Source: Diphasiastrum complanatum (taxonomy: Eukaryota > Streptophyta > Lycopodiopsida > Lycopodiales > Lycopodiaceae). From it: a DNA stretch of 64,000 bases. Numbering within the stretch: position 1 is the first letter of the stretch; each line of letters begins with the position of its first letter. The DNA is taken from positions 33,443,645 to 33,507,644 of the forward strand of contig CM055100.1 in assembly GCA_029204225.1 (NCBI GenBank), read 5' to 3'. The notes beneath the pieces were generated by a model. It was given only the letters and a program-made list of their open reading frames with translations. It was not told the DNA's origin and made no database searches. A program made the translations under genes and the position numbers. Shown here in pieces: positions 48,519 to 58,580 of this stretch.

Positions 48519-48829
48519 TGGGCATGGAGTATATTCACTTGCAATACATAATTTTCTTCCTTGCACCTATCAAGATCATCTAAGACGATAATTCATAGAT
48601 TATCACTTGGCAGCAGCTTTGAAATGCAGGTTCTTGCTAGGTAGTCTCTGTTTGTAAAAAGTCTACTCCACAATTTTTCAAGAAAGGTCCAAAATAAACT
48701 TGGTTTCTTGCTTATCTATTCTTTAAAGAACCGGAGTTGGCTCACAAGCTTTATGACATTAATCCTCAAGATGGTCCATGTTATAACAAGCACACTTACA
48801 AGCACTAATCCATATCGAAATGCATCACC

Positions 48830-49075
48830 GCCAAGGAGCCGGCCCTTCCCTTACGTGAAATCTGTTTTCACATTTTTTTTTGTTTGTTTGTTTTGAGGTA
48901 ATTTTTTTTTTACAAACAGCTTTCGGGCGGAAGGTGTGTAAAAAAAAGTAAATTTTTTACGTGCACCTTCCGAAGTCTAGAAGGTGCGTGTAAAAAAAAT
49001 TTGTCCCACAGATTACGTTCTGTGAGGTGCTCAGTTTTCTTTGTAAAAATTTGAAAACTGATTTTACGGACAATA
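48830..49075. mobile_element. Insertion in KAP copy A with inverted GTGAAATC/GATTTTAC ends
   Basis: GTGAAATCTGTTTTCACATT near 48,857 is inverted as AATTTGAAAACTGATTTTAC near 49,050. Similarity to copy B stops on both sides of this block, at the same codon where copy B carries the foldback element. It is read as a MITE-type insertion. Confidence 0.5.
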
Positions 49076-49284
49076 GAGCTGTTGGACAGAGAGAGCAGCT
49101 TCCAGGCCAACCATGCAATCCACCCTCCAAGCACCACAGTTGAAAGCATTGGAAGCAGAGCGTTCGGAAAATAGTATTTTGGTCATTTGTCCAAGCATAT
49201 TCCCAGGACGTTTTTAGCCATTGAGACATGTTCATGCAATCTTCCAATTTCTTTATGAGTGCAAGGCCAGCCGAGACTTGTATT

Positions 49285-49652
49285 TTATGTATTATGGAGG
49301 AGCCCGATAGAGGCCATTCTACCCGGTAAGGATTTCCAAAAATATTGGGCGAGGCCCAGAGGGACTGAGCCTAATTTTTTTTGGAAAGCCGAACCGGACA
49401 GAATGGCCTTGGCCTGTTTGCTTCCATTGCGTAATGGATACCCAAAAAAATCTTACAAGCACATTACGAAGCATAATAGGCAGGTTTGACTTTGACTGAC
49501 CAACACAAATGTGCCATGTGGCAGTCGTACAGAATCCGTATGGACAAATATAAAAAAAAAAGTGCAGAATTTGCCTTTCAAAATAACACACATATTTTTT
49601 GCTTTTTAATGTATCTAAAAATGGGCATAATATGCATGAGGTATCCATTACA
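49285..49652. mobile_element. Composite insertion in KAP copy A
   Basis: The block interrupts the frame between LYE and the following helix relative to copy B. It contains two foldbacks. AGGCCATTCTACCCGG (about 49,312) pairs with CCGGACAGAATGGCCT (about 49,394). GTAATGGATACC (49,432-49,443) pairs perfectly with GGTATCCATTAC (49,640-49,651); the second pair could be a ~216-bp TA-flanked Stowaway-like MITE. Confidence 0.45.
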
Positions 49653-49699
49653 TTCATATAACCGTGCGTTGTAGGACACGGTAAGCACAGAAGGAACAC

Positions 49700-50092
49700 G
49701 TTATTAGCACTTTGAGTTTTTAACAAAGCTCAAAGTGGCGAATAAAATGTCGTAATCAGCCGTATGTTTTTGGTTGCACATCGTATAATATACAATATTT
49801 CTCTATTTATACTCTGTTACGCGTGAAGAGATGAATTGAATTGAGGAGGAGATCGACATGGAGAATATTGGAGGCATTTCTGCTGGGGCTATGGCTCAGT
49901 GGCAGCAGGAGTGTTGAAGATAGTCTAGATGAATTTGATAGAATGTGTGTGTGATAAGATCATGTTTATCTATGGGAAATTGGAGTGAGTAGATTGCACT
50001 TTGGTGCTAGCGTATGTCGCCTTCAGATCAGTAAACTTTGGCTCGCCCCCCAAAAATCTCATAACGGGCCCTCCAGGGCCCGTTATCTAATA
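49700..50092. mobile_element. Insertion with TATTAG...CTAATA ends in KAP copy A
   Basis: Relative to copy B, about 390 bp starting TATTAG and ending CTAATA interrupt the sequence after GGAACACG. Near its right end is a 26-bp palindrome at 50,061-50,086 with arms ATAACGGGCCCT/AGGGCCCGTTAT. No coding content. Family not recognised. Confidence 0.45.
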
Positions 50093-50351
50093 CGTATTTT
50101 GTCTACATCCATATATTTGGTAGATTGGACTCCACCTGTTATTGTTAACAATCCACAAACTATTTGTTGAGCATGACATTGTAGTACATCCAATTATATC
50201 TATCTCATGCAAAATCATATCTAATTTTGAGCACGTATATAATGCAATAGAGTTTGCAACTAGTGGGATTGACCAATCTCATGAGGACACATGACAAAAA
50301 ATATCAAAAGCTAATGGTGTGTATGAATCATATCCACATTACATTCATTGA

Positions 50352-50382
50352 AAGTTGTGTGTGCGCGCGCGCACGTGATGTG
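50352..50382. repeat. Alternating purine-pyrimidine tract (GT/GC)
   Basis: A run of GTGTGTGCGCGCGCGCACGT composition, the classic type of sequence able to adopt Z-DNA. Confidence 0.7.
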
Positions 50383-50639
50383 CACATTACTTAAGCCTAG
50401 TGGCATTAACATAATTTGATATGCATACTAAATGATGTGCAAATTAGGTATTGATAGTTTTTTTTTTTTTTGGAAAGTGTGTGTGTTTTGGGGGGGGGTA
50501 TGTGGGGCAAGAGATGTGGTTGTCTGAAATTTCAATGCACATGTGTGAGGAGGCTTAGAACCCCTCCATCCTTCTTGCACACATCTCCAGATCGTTTATG
50601 CATTGGATCATCTTTAAGTCATGTTCAAGAAAGTCAGCA
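50383..50639. other. No gene recognised
   Basis: Short AT-rich stretch with a T-run and a G-run (about 50,459-50,500). Confidence 0.4.
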
Positions 50640-52165
50640 AAGGAAATGATAAAAAATGCTCGGTTTGAAAAAATAAAAAATAAAATTGTAGAGACTGTTT
50701 TGATTAAGGTTCAATCATACTTGGATGCGAATGTGATACAAGGTGCATGTGATGTATCTGGAATTAGCTTATTCTACTTTTTTTAGAATAGTTAAAGAAG
50801 CTTTTTCCCAAGTGATGGTGAAGAGAATTAATCTTCCGCGTCCATATCGGGTTAGATTAGCTAGAAATTTTTATAATGATGGAATGCTCAAAGTAGTTGA
50901 CCAACCACTTCATATAACTGAATTATACAAATCAGAATATGGTGAGCTCAATTACAACGATTGCAATAATATTTTTCTTGATATTAAAAATGTCAAAAGT
51001 TGGAACGCGTGAGTGTCACTTTGATGAACAAAATTTCAGATATAGATGATCGAACGTTTAGTGTTCAATCAAAAAATCACATATGGTGGTTGGCGGCATT
51101 CCAAGTATACATTTCAATTTTCATTTAGAATATCTATATAAACAATGCATACCTTGCCAGTTTTTATTGACATGTGATGCATTACTTGTTTCTCTACAGG
51201 TCTTGAAAGAGGACCATAAAATACTATCATGGATATTTTCAAGAACAAACTATGGCGAGATTATAAAGAGACATTTGGAGGGTGAGAAATATACAGTAAA
51301 AAACCATGGAAGTTTTCAAATTCAATGACACCTTGCAGGGGATTTGAAAACATTAAAATGTATGTATAATGTCTCTCATGGGGCAACATCAAAGCATCCA
51401 TGTCTTTATTGCATGAAGGATTGCTAAAATATGAATTTGGGACGATCAACAAACACTGGCCCAACACGAGAAGCTGAAGATCCAAATATGAAAAGTGTTC
51501 TGTCAATTCCATTAAAATATGTTCACATATGCACATTGCATGCTGAGATTCGTATTATTGAAAAACTAATTTACCTGCATATTCTACTAGCATGGAATCA
51601 TAAACCAGAGTCAGTGGCTAAAGCAGCAATTAGGAGGTTGAAAATAGTTCTGTCGAATGCAGGACTACATAAAGGGAATGTCACAATTGAAAAAAGTGAC
51701 AGACTCTCAGAGAAAAAAGGAAACGTTCCTAATAAGCCACCAATTGGAGGTGCTAAAGCAAGAAGATTTTCATTCAATCACACATGCAAAGAATCAAGTG
51801 TCAGATACAAAATTTGGAGAGAAATTGTTCAAGCCACACGAACATTGGAAGGAAGTAATCGAGTGGAAAAGGGACAAGTGTGGACCAACTTAGACAAATT
51901 CATAGGTGTTATCATGAAAGAAAACCTATCATCAGAAGATATGAGGACTTTGCAAAATCATTGCACCACCTTTGTAAAATCTGTACATGATTGTTGGGGA
52001 AAAGACAACGTTATTCATTACATGGTGCTAATCTATATCATTATCTGGTACTTTTTTCATTCAGGCTTATATTTTTTTCTATTGATGTAAGTAATCAAAA
52101 CTATTGTTTGCAGCACATCCTTCTTCATCATGCAACTTAGCACTGGTTGGAAGTGGTTGATATCA
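50640..52165 (+). pseudogene. Unknown transposase-like gene, copy 1 (truncated)
   Basis: Plus-strand pieces read ACDVSGIS, VMVKRINLPRPYRVRLARNF, QKLERVSVTLMN, FSVQSKNHIWWLAAFQ, VLKEDHKILSWIFSRTNY, HLAGDLKTLKCMYNVSHGAT, SKHPCLYCM, HICTLHAEIRIIEKLIYLHI and GNVPNKPPIGGAKARRF, then CWGKDNVIHYM. An intron splits after AAFQ and another after HYM, at the same places as copy 2 (61.2-63.5 kb). The acidic residue in GDLK, the zinc-ligand-like HPCLYC pair and the later conserved EKSH block in copy 2 suggest an RNase H-fold transposase, but I cannot name the superfamily. Stops and a frameshift are present. The end is lost at 52,165, where a palindromic unit begins. Confidence 0.55.
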
Positions 52166-53548
52166 ATTCAGCGCGCCTGAATGAATACGAGCATGCACAA
52201 CAAGGGATGGCACGCGTCGATTCGATATCGGGAGAATGAAGAAAAACAAGAAGGCTAGAGAGTTCAAAATAAAAGATTACGAAATCGAAATATGGAAAGT
52301 GGTGCACATATTTATAGCCAATTCCTGTTGATCACAGCCATACATTTGTCAAATTAGTCTCATTCTGATTGGTGGATAAATATAGGTTGATCACAGCCAT
52401 ACATTTGTCAAATAACCTATATTTATCCACCAATCAGAATGAGACTAATTTGTACCTATGCCGAAATACATTAACTAGTCCAGTACTAGATTCAACGAAT
52501 CATCATTAGCCCTGCGTCGGAATACATTAAATAGACAATCACTAGTCTCCTAGAATAATCATTAAAAAAATTATAAACAATTGATTAATAGATATCATTG
52601 AGAAATGTGAACAAGGAGAATTATTACAATCTCTCGCCCTATTTAAGCACCGTAAAGACGAAAATTTTCCTTTTGAGATAATGTTCATTCAGAATATTTT
52701 CATAAGTCTTTCATTATGCATTCCAGTATGATTTTTCTGCATATGGGATATCGGATCAGCGCGCCTGACAGACGATGTATTTGCTGCATTTGGACTGCGC
52801 GCGTCGAATCGCTATTCCAGGACCAAAATATAATCAAAATTTTTGAAACTATTGGACCCTATATGCATGATCAAAGCTTGATTTGGAAGACTCTTCATAC
52901 TGGCCAAAGTTATGTAGAATCTATCGAATCAAGCTCTGATCATTCATATTGCGTCCAATATCGGATGAGCATGCGAGAATACATACTATGGTTGTCAAAT
53001 GCTTTATATTCGCGTTGATTAGCTATCGGGTGAAAATCTGGCCTTTGAAATTTTCCAAAACTATAATTATTGGATATAAAAAAGGTCCTATATCTAAAGC
53101 TTAACGTTGTCATTTTCAGTATTAAATGGTAGAAGTGTGATTAATTGTAGATGTGACCATACTTTATTTGAAATTAGTTCTAGTTAATTCGATATGGGCT
53201 AATCATTTTGATGATTGATGGATATTTAGATTGATTTGATTGACAAGCCTCTGAGTAATCATCATCATAATACGAGCCACCACGTTTGCAAACCACCACG
53301 TTTGCAATCTTCTTTTATTTTCTCTATATATACTGAGCGACGACGTTGAAATTTTTTTGCTTATAGCTATTTGTATCTATGCAATATTAATTCAGCGTGC
53401 TCGAAAATAGCTTCCTTCAATCCATTCCTACTCGCTCGCGCCCATCCGCTACCAGCTAACAGAATTGTTTAGCTCAGGTATCGCTTCGACGTGTCCGACC
53501 TGAGGTTTGATCCTGAAATCAACATTATTGCGTGCTGATCCGCTACTA
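52159..53548. repeat. Five ~71-75-bp palindromic units (GATATCGG-TCGACGC family)
   Basis: Units at 52159-52229, 52745-52819, 52956-53030, 53382-53455 and 53476-53548. Each begins with a version of GATATCGGATCAGCGCGC or GATATCGGTTCGACGCACGC and ends with the reverse complement of the other version, around ~35-40 bp of variable sequence. The arms are asymmetric, so units have an orientation; at least units 1 and 2 are opposite to unit 5. Units 3 and 4 are the most diverged. Two more lie at 55,089-55,245. Confidence 0.7.
52327..52452. repeat. Perfect 39-bp inverted repeat with a duplicated loop
   Basis: Arms at 52350-52388 and 52414-52452 are perfectly complementary over 39 bp. The 28-bp stretch at 52386-52413 that forms the loop is an exact copy of 52327-52354 just upstream of the first arm. 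The pattern is duplicate, arm, duplicate, inverted arm. Confidence 0.95.
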
Positions 53549-53555
53549 CACAATA

Positions 53556-54008
53556 ATGGCGCGGACCAAGCAGACAACACGAGGGCATTCAGGTGGAATA
53601 CCAATTTCAGGTGCGGGTCAGTGAAATCCACAACCACCACCTCGTCCACCACCACCTTCTCCTAGGCCAAGGGGCAGAAGAAGAGACCCACCCTGGCTCA
53701 AGGATATTTGGAAGCTTCAAAAGACAAATAATCTTCTGATTCCGAAATCTCACATATAGAGGTCCATCAGGCAGGTGATAAGAAGTCTATCTACAGATGT
53801 GAGATGGACGGTAACGGCAATTGAGGCGCTACACACAACATATGAGGATTTCCAGGTGAAATTTTTTTCTGATACTGTTGTTGCAGCTGTCCATGCAAAG
53901 AGGGTGACCATCATGCCCAAGGATTTCAACATTGTGTTCAGGCTTTGGGACACATATGACAAGTTTGCTGAATACTTTAGACCTGCTCTCTCCTCTCCTC
54001 CAAAATAA
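53556..54008 (+). pseudogene. Histone H3-like (centromeric-H3-like) coding segment
   Basis: One frame starts MARTKQTTRGHSGG, matching the H3 tail (ARTKQTARKSTGG). A Pro/Arg-rich linker follows, then a histone fold: KLQKTNNLLIPKSHI (H3 has KSTELLIRKLPF), RSIRQVIRSLSTDVRWT, AIEALHTTYEDFQVKFFSDT and VHAKRVTIMPKDFNIVFRLW. AxHAKRVTIMPKD is the H3 signature before helix 3. LLIP instead of LLIR, the long tail and the lack of a canonical alphaN link recall plant CENH3. The frame has TGA after GAGQ, TAG where H3 has Gln of FQR, and ends in TAA at 54,006-54,008. The ATG lies 8 bp after a palindromic unit. It may be the N-terminal part of the Ulp1-like gene that follows. Broken as it stands. Confidence 0.75.
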
Positions 54009-55382
54009 GATTCAGAGAGGAGAAAACGAAAGCAATCTCAACCAACCCGGCTTGTTATTTGTATACAAAGCGGGAGTGTTTCAAAGAAGAGGAGGTCTCT
54101 CGACTCTCCATCTAAAAAGAGAGATTTCTCCATCTAAAACGAGGGATTTTTCCAAGCCATCTCCTCTAAATATTATTTTTTCTTCTAGGCATTCTCCTCC
54201 TAAGTCTCCTTCTTCTCCTTCTACTCCATCTTTAACTTCTCCTGCTAAATTTTCCTCTCCTAACCAATCTCCACCTCCTAAATCTCCTCTTTCTCCTAAA
54301 CCTGTAAATATTAGTTCCCCTCCTCCTGTTTTTGGAAGCGATTTAGATGATTTTGTTAGTGTAAAGGTAGAATCAATCTTGAATGACAATTCTTTATGTG
54401 GTTTATTAATGCTACTTCCGTCACCCCCTGCACTTGCCTTTGTAAATAGTTCTCAATATGTATAGTGTGACCAATTGTTAAACATGTATCTTAAAGGTTT
54501 AGGTCCTCGATACAGTTTTAGGATGTTGAAGACCAATGTCGGTCTCCCCCTTTCTAGTTTAGATACCGGTGAATTAGAAAGTAGGGATAAAATGCTAGGG
54601 GACAATGTAGGAGGTGGGGCAATTCAGTACTGGATGGAGTTCTTCCAGACCCCATTGTTTATAGATGTTGCATTGTTTCCCTTTCAATTCATGACATTAT
54701 TTGATTTCCCTGATAAAAAGTTTGCACGATGATATGCTCCAATACGTCAGACTGGGGACTCCAATTCTCGTGCTGCCATACATAACAAAGTAAGTGTCTA
54801 TTTTTTAGATTTTATTTTATTGAGTTTTTTAAATGAATTTTGATTTCACATTGATTCTCATAAATTTCTTGTTTTTAGATTTCAGTAATCATTGGAGCTT
54901 ATATGTGTTGTCCCTGTACGTCAATGATGAGGGTGTGTGTAATCTAGTTTGTTTGAAGATGAGCTCTATTACACACACACACAAAATTGCCAGGACCCAT
55001 ATACAAAAAATACTGGAAATCTTTCCAGTACCAAATGCAAAAGCATACTCGAAGCTGAAAATGGTTGATGCAGAGGTATAAATTTTTCAATATCGATTCG
55101 ACGCACCCTTGTAGTTATTGATTGGTTTATTTTCCCAACGTGCGCGCTGATCCGATATTCAATCAAAATTTTTTGATATCGGTTCGACGCACGCTTGTTT
55201 TCATTGTAGATTTTATTCTTACATCATGCGCGTTGATCCGATATCTCATAATGTTCAAATTTGGATTTTGCAGTCCTCCTAGCAGGTTGATTCTGTCAGC
55301 TGTGGTTGGTATACCGTATGCAATGCCAAACACTTTTTTAAATTGGCTTGCATTACAAGATGGACTTCCAAATCTGGAAGAG
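54009..55382 (+). pseudogene. Ser/Pro-rich linker and Ulp1/C48 SUMO-protease-like domain
   Basis: A second frame (open from 53,932, one TAG at 54,463) gives SPSKTRDF, many SPPKSP-type repeats, then LLNMYLKGLG and DKMLGDNVGGGAIQYWMEFF, like the N-terminal part of Ulp1 domains. Exon-like 54,879-55,075 has SNHWSLYVL (catalytic His) and THTHKIARTHIQKIL; the expected LDS with the Asp reads LKM. Exon-like 55,274-55,382 has QVDSVSCGWYTVCNAKHFF, the catalytic-Cys block, preceded by TAG where a Gln (QQ) is usual. Further exon-like sequence starts at 55,493 and is split by a Copia element. Plant MULE and CACTA elements often carry Ulp1 domains. Four or more stops or shifts make this a pseudogene. Confidence 0.65.
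55089..55245. repeat. Two further palindromic units, within an intron of the Ulp1-like gene
   Basis: Units at 55089-55159 and 55175-55245, 71 bp each, same orientation and 15 bp apart. Unit 7 is the best preserved: left arm GATATCGGTTCGACGCACGC, right arm GCGCGTTGATCCGATATC. Confidence 0.8.
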
Positions 55383-55492
55383 GTAATATTCGATTAATTA
55401 TTTTTAATTGTATTTTTGTTTTTTTCATATACAAACTCCTATTAACTGATCTTTGATTAATTACATTTAACTGTATTTATGTTTTTTTTCAG

Positions 55493-55526
55493 TTTAAATG
55501 CTCGAAGGTCTTCCCAATGGAGAAAA
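55493..55526 (+). pseudogene. Left part of an exon-like piece of the Ulp1-like gene, cut by Copia
   Basis: It follows a T-rich tract ending in CAG (55,490-55,492). The last five bases, GAAAA, are the target duplication of the Copia element. The right part resumes at 60,063. In one frame the two parts together resemble the C-terminal helix region of Ulp1 domains, but the reading frame across the upstream intron is not settled. Confidence 0.4.
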
Positions 55527-56191
55527 TGTGAAAGTACTGTACTTTAGGACCATAAATGGATCTACAAAAGATCCACAAGAGTGATTGGATGCTTGCTTAA
55601 CAATCTATCAAAAAACTAGACACAAAAAAGTTGATCTAGATTGGCAATTTGACAAACAACAAGCATTAACAATCAAAAGCATTGATAAAATTTGAAATCC
55701 GAGCCCACACGTGTGTACTACAGGCTGTAGTACGGCCTTCAACCTGAGAAACAAGTAGAAATTGATTTGGTTTCATTTGGATCACAAAAACTCAATGTAC
55801 ATAGTGAACTAGCTTGAGATTGCTATGTATTCCCTCTCTCCATAGTGAGAAGATAGAAATTTTTTTGGGTGGATTTCCAGCATGTAATAAGGAAGTTAAC
55901 TCACTCTCCTTGACCTAAAATGAAACCCTAGTCTATTTCCTAGAGTTATGCTTGGTAGGTAGCTAGTTGGTCAAATTTTCACCTTAAACTTAGGTGTAGG
56001 TCCTATAAAGTAGGGATGACCACCAAATAGACATGAACAAGTCTCTTGACTTGACCTAACCTACATTAGGATGGGTTTCCCACGTGGAATCATGGCCTCA
56101 CATTTGTGGGACCCACTTGTGTACACAATTTACACTATTCTACATGGTTTTTGATCAAGCTAGATTTGCCTATTTTTGACAATTCTTTACA
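55527..56191 (-). repeat. 3' LTR of the 55.5-60.1 kb Copia element
   Basis: Starts TGTGAAAGTACTGTAC and ends CAATTCTTTACA (plus-strand view). The minus-strand polypurine tract ATTTGAGGAGGAG lies just inside (56,192-56,204). Confidence 0.92.
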
Positions 56192-56402
56192 CTCCTCCTC
56201 AAATTTAGCTTGATCTATCTACAACTCTCTTGCTAGATGAATGAAAACTTTTAGAAGTGTCTAAAAAATCCAGCTACAAATAAGGAACTTCTGAGACTCC
56301 AATAGAGAATGATGTCCTTGAAGGATCTTTCACCACCTCTTAGAAAATCCCTTACAAGATGTTCCACAAATGTGTCTATATACATGTAGCACACTTAAAA
56401 AA

Positions 56403-58580
56403 CTATACATCATGCCAAGCCATGGATTCCAAGGCATTTTGTGCACTTGAAGATACATCAATTAAACTATTAAGTGCATACATAGTGTTGCCAAAGACAA
56501 CTTGCCTTGCTTGATCCATATGATTGAGCCTTGATGGCTCCATCTTGATACTCAAGATTCTTCTTGCAGTCCTCGGGTCTTGAGCTTGATCCTCCACTTG
56601 ACTTGACTCCAAAACATCAATGAATTGAATAAGGTGGTGATCCAAACGTTCTTCTTCAAGTTTACAAATCTTCCACTCTTGAAAGATCACATTTCCACCA
56701 TTGACAAATTCTTTGGTGGAAAACAAGTAGATTCTACAATCTCTACTTGAAGAGCAAAACACTACCATTATTCCTATCATTTAAATAGGATAATCTTTGG
56801 TCCTTACATTGGAATGATCATGCACAAAGCATGTGGACACAAAGATTTCCAAAGCAAATGATGTTTCATCTTTTATGACTCTATTCAAACTACTACAAAA
56901 ATAGTTATCCAATGAAATTGCTTTATCAACAACAAATGTAGATTTCAAAGCATCCCATTTCATTGTCTTGTCATACAAAGTAATAAACACCATGAATCTT
57001 AAAGGTAAGAAACAAGTCACCTCATGTCGACTAATACTTTTCAAAAAGTATTCAAAGATAGTAGACTCTCCAATGCTCACCACCCTTGCAAGATGCACAC
57101 TTGAACAGACAATTTGCATGCAATTTGATGACTCGGCCATTGTCATTGATGACTCCCTTGGAACTCTCATGCTTTGAGGCTGATCCTCAAGATCTTCCTC
57201 CTTTTGATGCTCCTCCTCAATGCAAGCAAGATCACACTTTGCCAAGATCTCCTCTTGAGTGATCTCCTCCTTTGCCAAGCTCATTCTTTCAAAAGCAACA
57301 CTAGCTTCCAACTTAAACAATCTTCCATGTTTAAATCCCTTTGCAATGCAAACATCATTCTTCAAGATGAAGCAAACACCATGCTTAAAGTGGACATCCA
57401 AACCACTCTCTAAGAGTAGACCAACACTAAGCATATTCTTGGTGATTGATGGTACATAAAGGACATTTTCTAGATCCATGCATTTTGAGGATTCTAGATA
57501 CAAAGAGATGCTGCCAACACCATCTATCATACACTCATCATTTGCAGTAAAGACAAACTTTTTAGCAGCATTGAAAGAGTGTAAGGTTGAAAAAAAGTCC
57601 TTTTCACAAGACATGTGGGAGCTAGCCCCACTATCGATCCACCAATTGTCTCTTGAATTGCCATTGCTTGTTGGTGAGGATGTAGATGCCATCAAGAATA
57701 CATCTACTTCATCCTCATCCTCCTCCTTTGCAAGCTTTCCTTGTTTGTCCTCCTCCACTTGTGATCTTAGCCTCTTGTAGCATTCAGATGCATAATGCCC
57801 CTTCCTTCCACAAAAGAAGCATTTTTGCTTTGACTTGTCCTTTGAGCTTGATGCATCATCCTCTTCTTTGGCCTCCTTTGGATGCTTCTTCTTTCTATTG
57901 GTCTTCTTTTTGCCCTTGAATGAGAAATTGGCATTCTCATCACCATCCTACAACGACAAGGAACTCATCCTAGATTCTGCATGGAGCATCCTACACTCTT
58001 CAGCCACTATTACACTGTGAAGTTTTTCTATAGTTGGCAAAGTGTCTTGGATGGAAAAACTTTGGACCAAATTTGCAAAGTCATCTCCTAGACCATTAAG
58101 GACAATTTGTACAAGCTCTCCATCATGAATCTTCTCTCCAATGGAAGCCAACTCCCTATTTAGAGACTTGATTCTGAGTACATAATTCTGTGCACTCTCC
58201 TCACTTCTCCTCATGCTTTGCAAAATTTGATTTCTAAGCATAAGAACTCTAGAAGTGTTGCTAGACTCATAGATTGATTTTAAAGACTCCCAAGCCTCTT
58301 TAGCATTAGTACAAGCTGATACTTCTCTCAACAAATCATTGCTCACATTCATCTTCACACAATGAAGTGCAAGCCTAGATCTCTTCTTGTATCTAGCTAA
58401 CTCCTGTGCACCTAGAGGTTCATCTTCATCTTCAATCAAGAACTCATAAAAGTCTTGGACCACCAAGAGTGACTCCATCCTGACCTTCCAAATAGCATAA
58501 TTTGTAGAATTCAATCTCTCACTAGCTTCTAGAAGGTATGCTCCAGCAGATCCCATCTTACTAATGACTTCTACAAACAA
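56403..58580 (-). pseudogene. Copia gag-protease frame with one internal TAG
   Basis: Gag starts at 58,580 and shows LNSTNYAIWKVRMESLL, RYKKRSRLALHCVKMNVSND, AKEAWESLKSIYES and IVLNGLGDDFANLVQSF. A TAG at 57,948-57,950 follows SLSL, and the same frame continues through a CCHC knuckle CFFCGRKGHYASEC (57,780-57,821), the protease site WWIDSGASSHM and GAG-pre-integrase-like MLSVGLLLESGLDVHF. It stops at 56,781-56,783. A further frame in the same phase (56,403-56,780) carries the post-integrase block IYLFSTKEFVNGGNVIF, showing that the integrase core was deleted. Gag could form particles; protease may or may not be made. Whether TAG is a mutation or read through is open. Confidence 0.88.

Larger units (their letters stand above)
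47937..50330 (-). pseudogene. KAP-family NTPase, copy A (decayed duplicate)
   Basis: Matches copy B in order and orientation: VPSVLTVSYNARLYE (49,690-49,650), EDCMNMSQWLKTSWEYAW (49,245 on), VLDDLDRC (about 48,565-48,590), INVVLGVDV (48,360-48,420) and the C-terminal RQ*MRILNYHRLA relic (about 47,990-48,045), where the tryptophan codon has become TGA. It is broken by at least three insertions (48,830-49,075; 49,285-49,652; 49,700-50,092), frameshifts and an 18-G tract. Similarity to copy B begins near 50,330 and 40,440, and ends near 47,937 and 38,200. Not functional. Confidence 0.75.

Noticed and set aside
53556-54008. Canonical host histone H3 gene
   Set aside because: The core differs strongly from the near-invariant H3, the tail is rewritten after GG, and three stops interrupt it.
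54081-54389. Minus-strand Gly/Glu-rich open frame opposite the Ser/Pro-rich linker
   Set aside because: It is the antisense shadow of the SPPKSP repeats, whose continuation into the Ulp1-like domain supports the plus strand.
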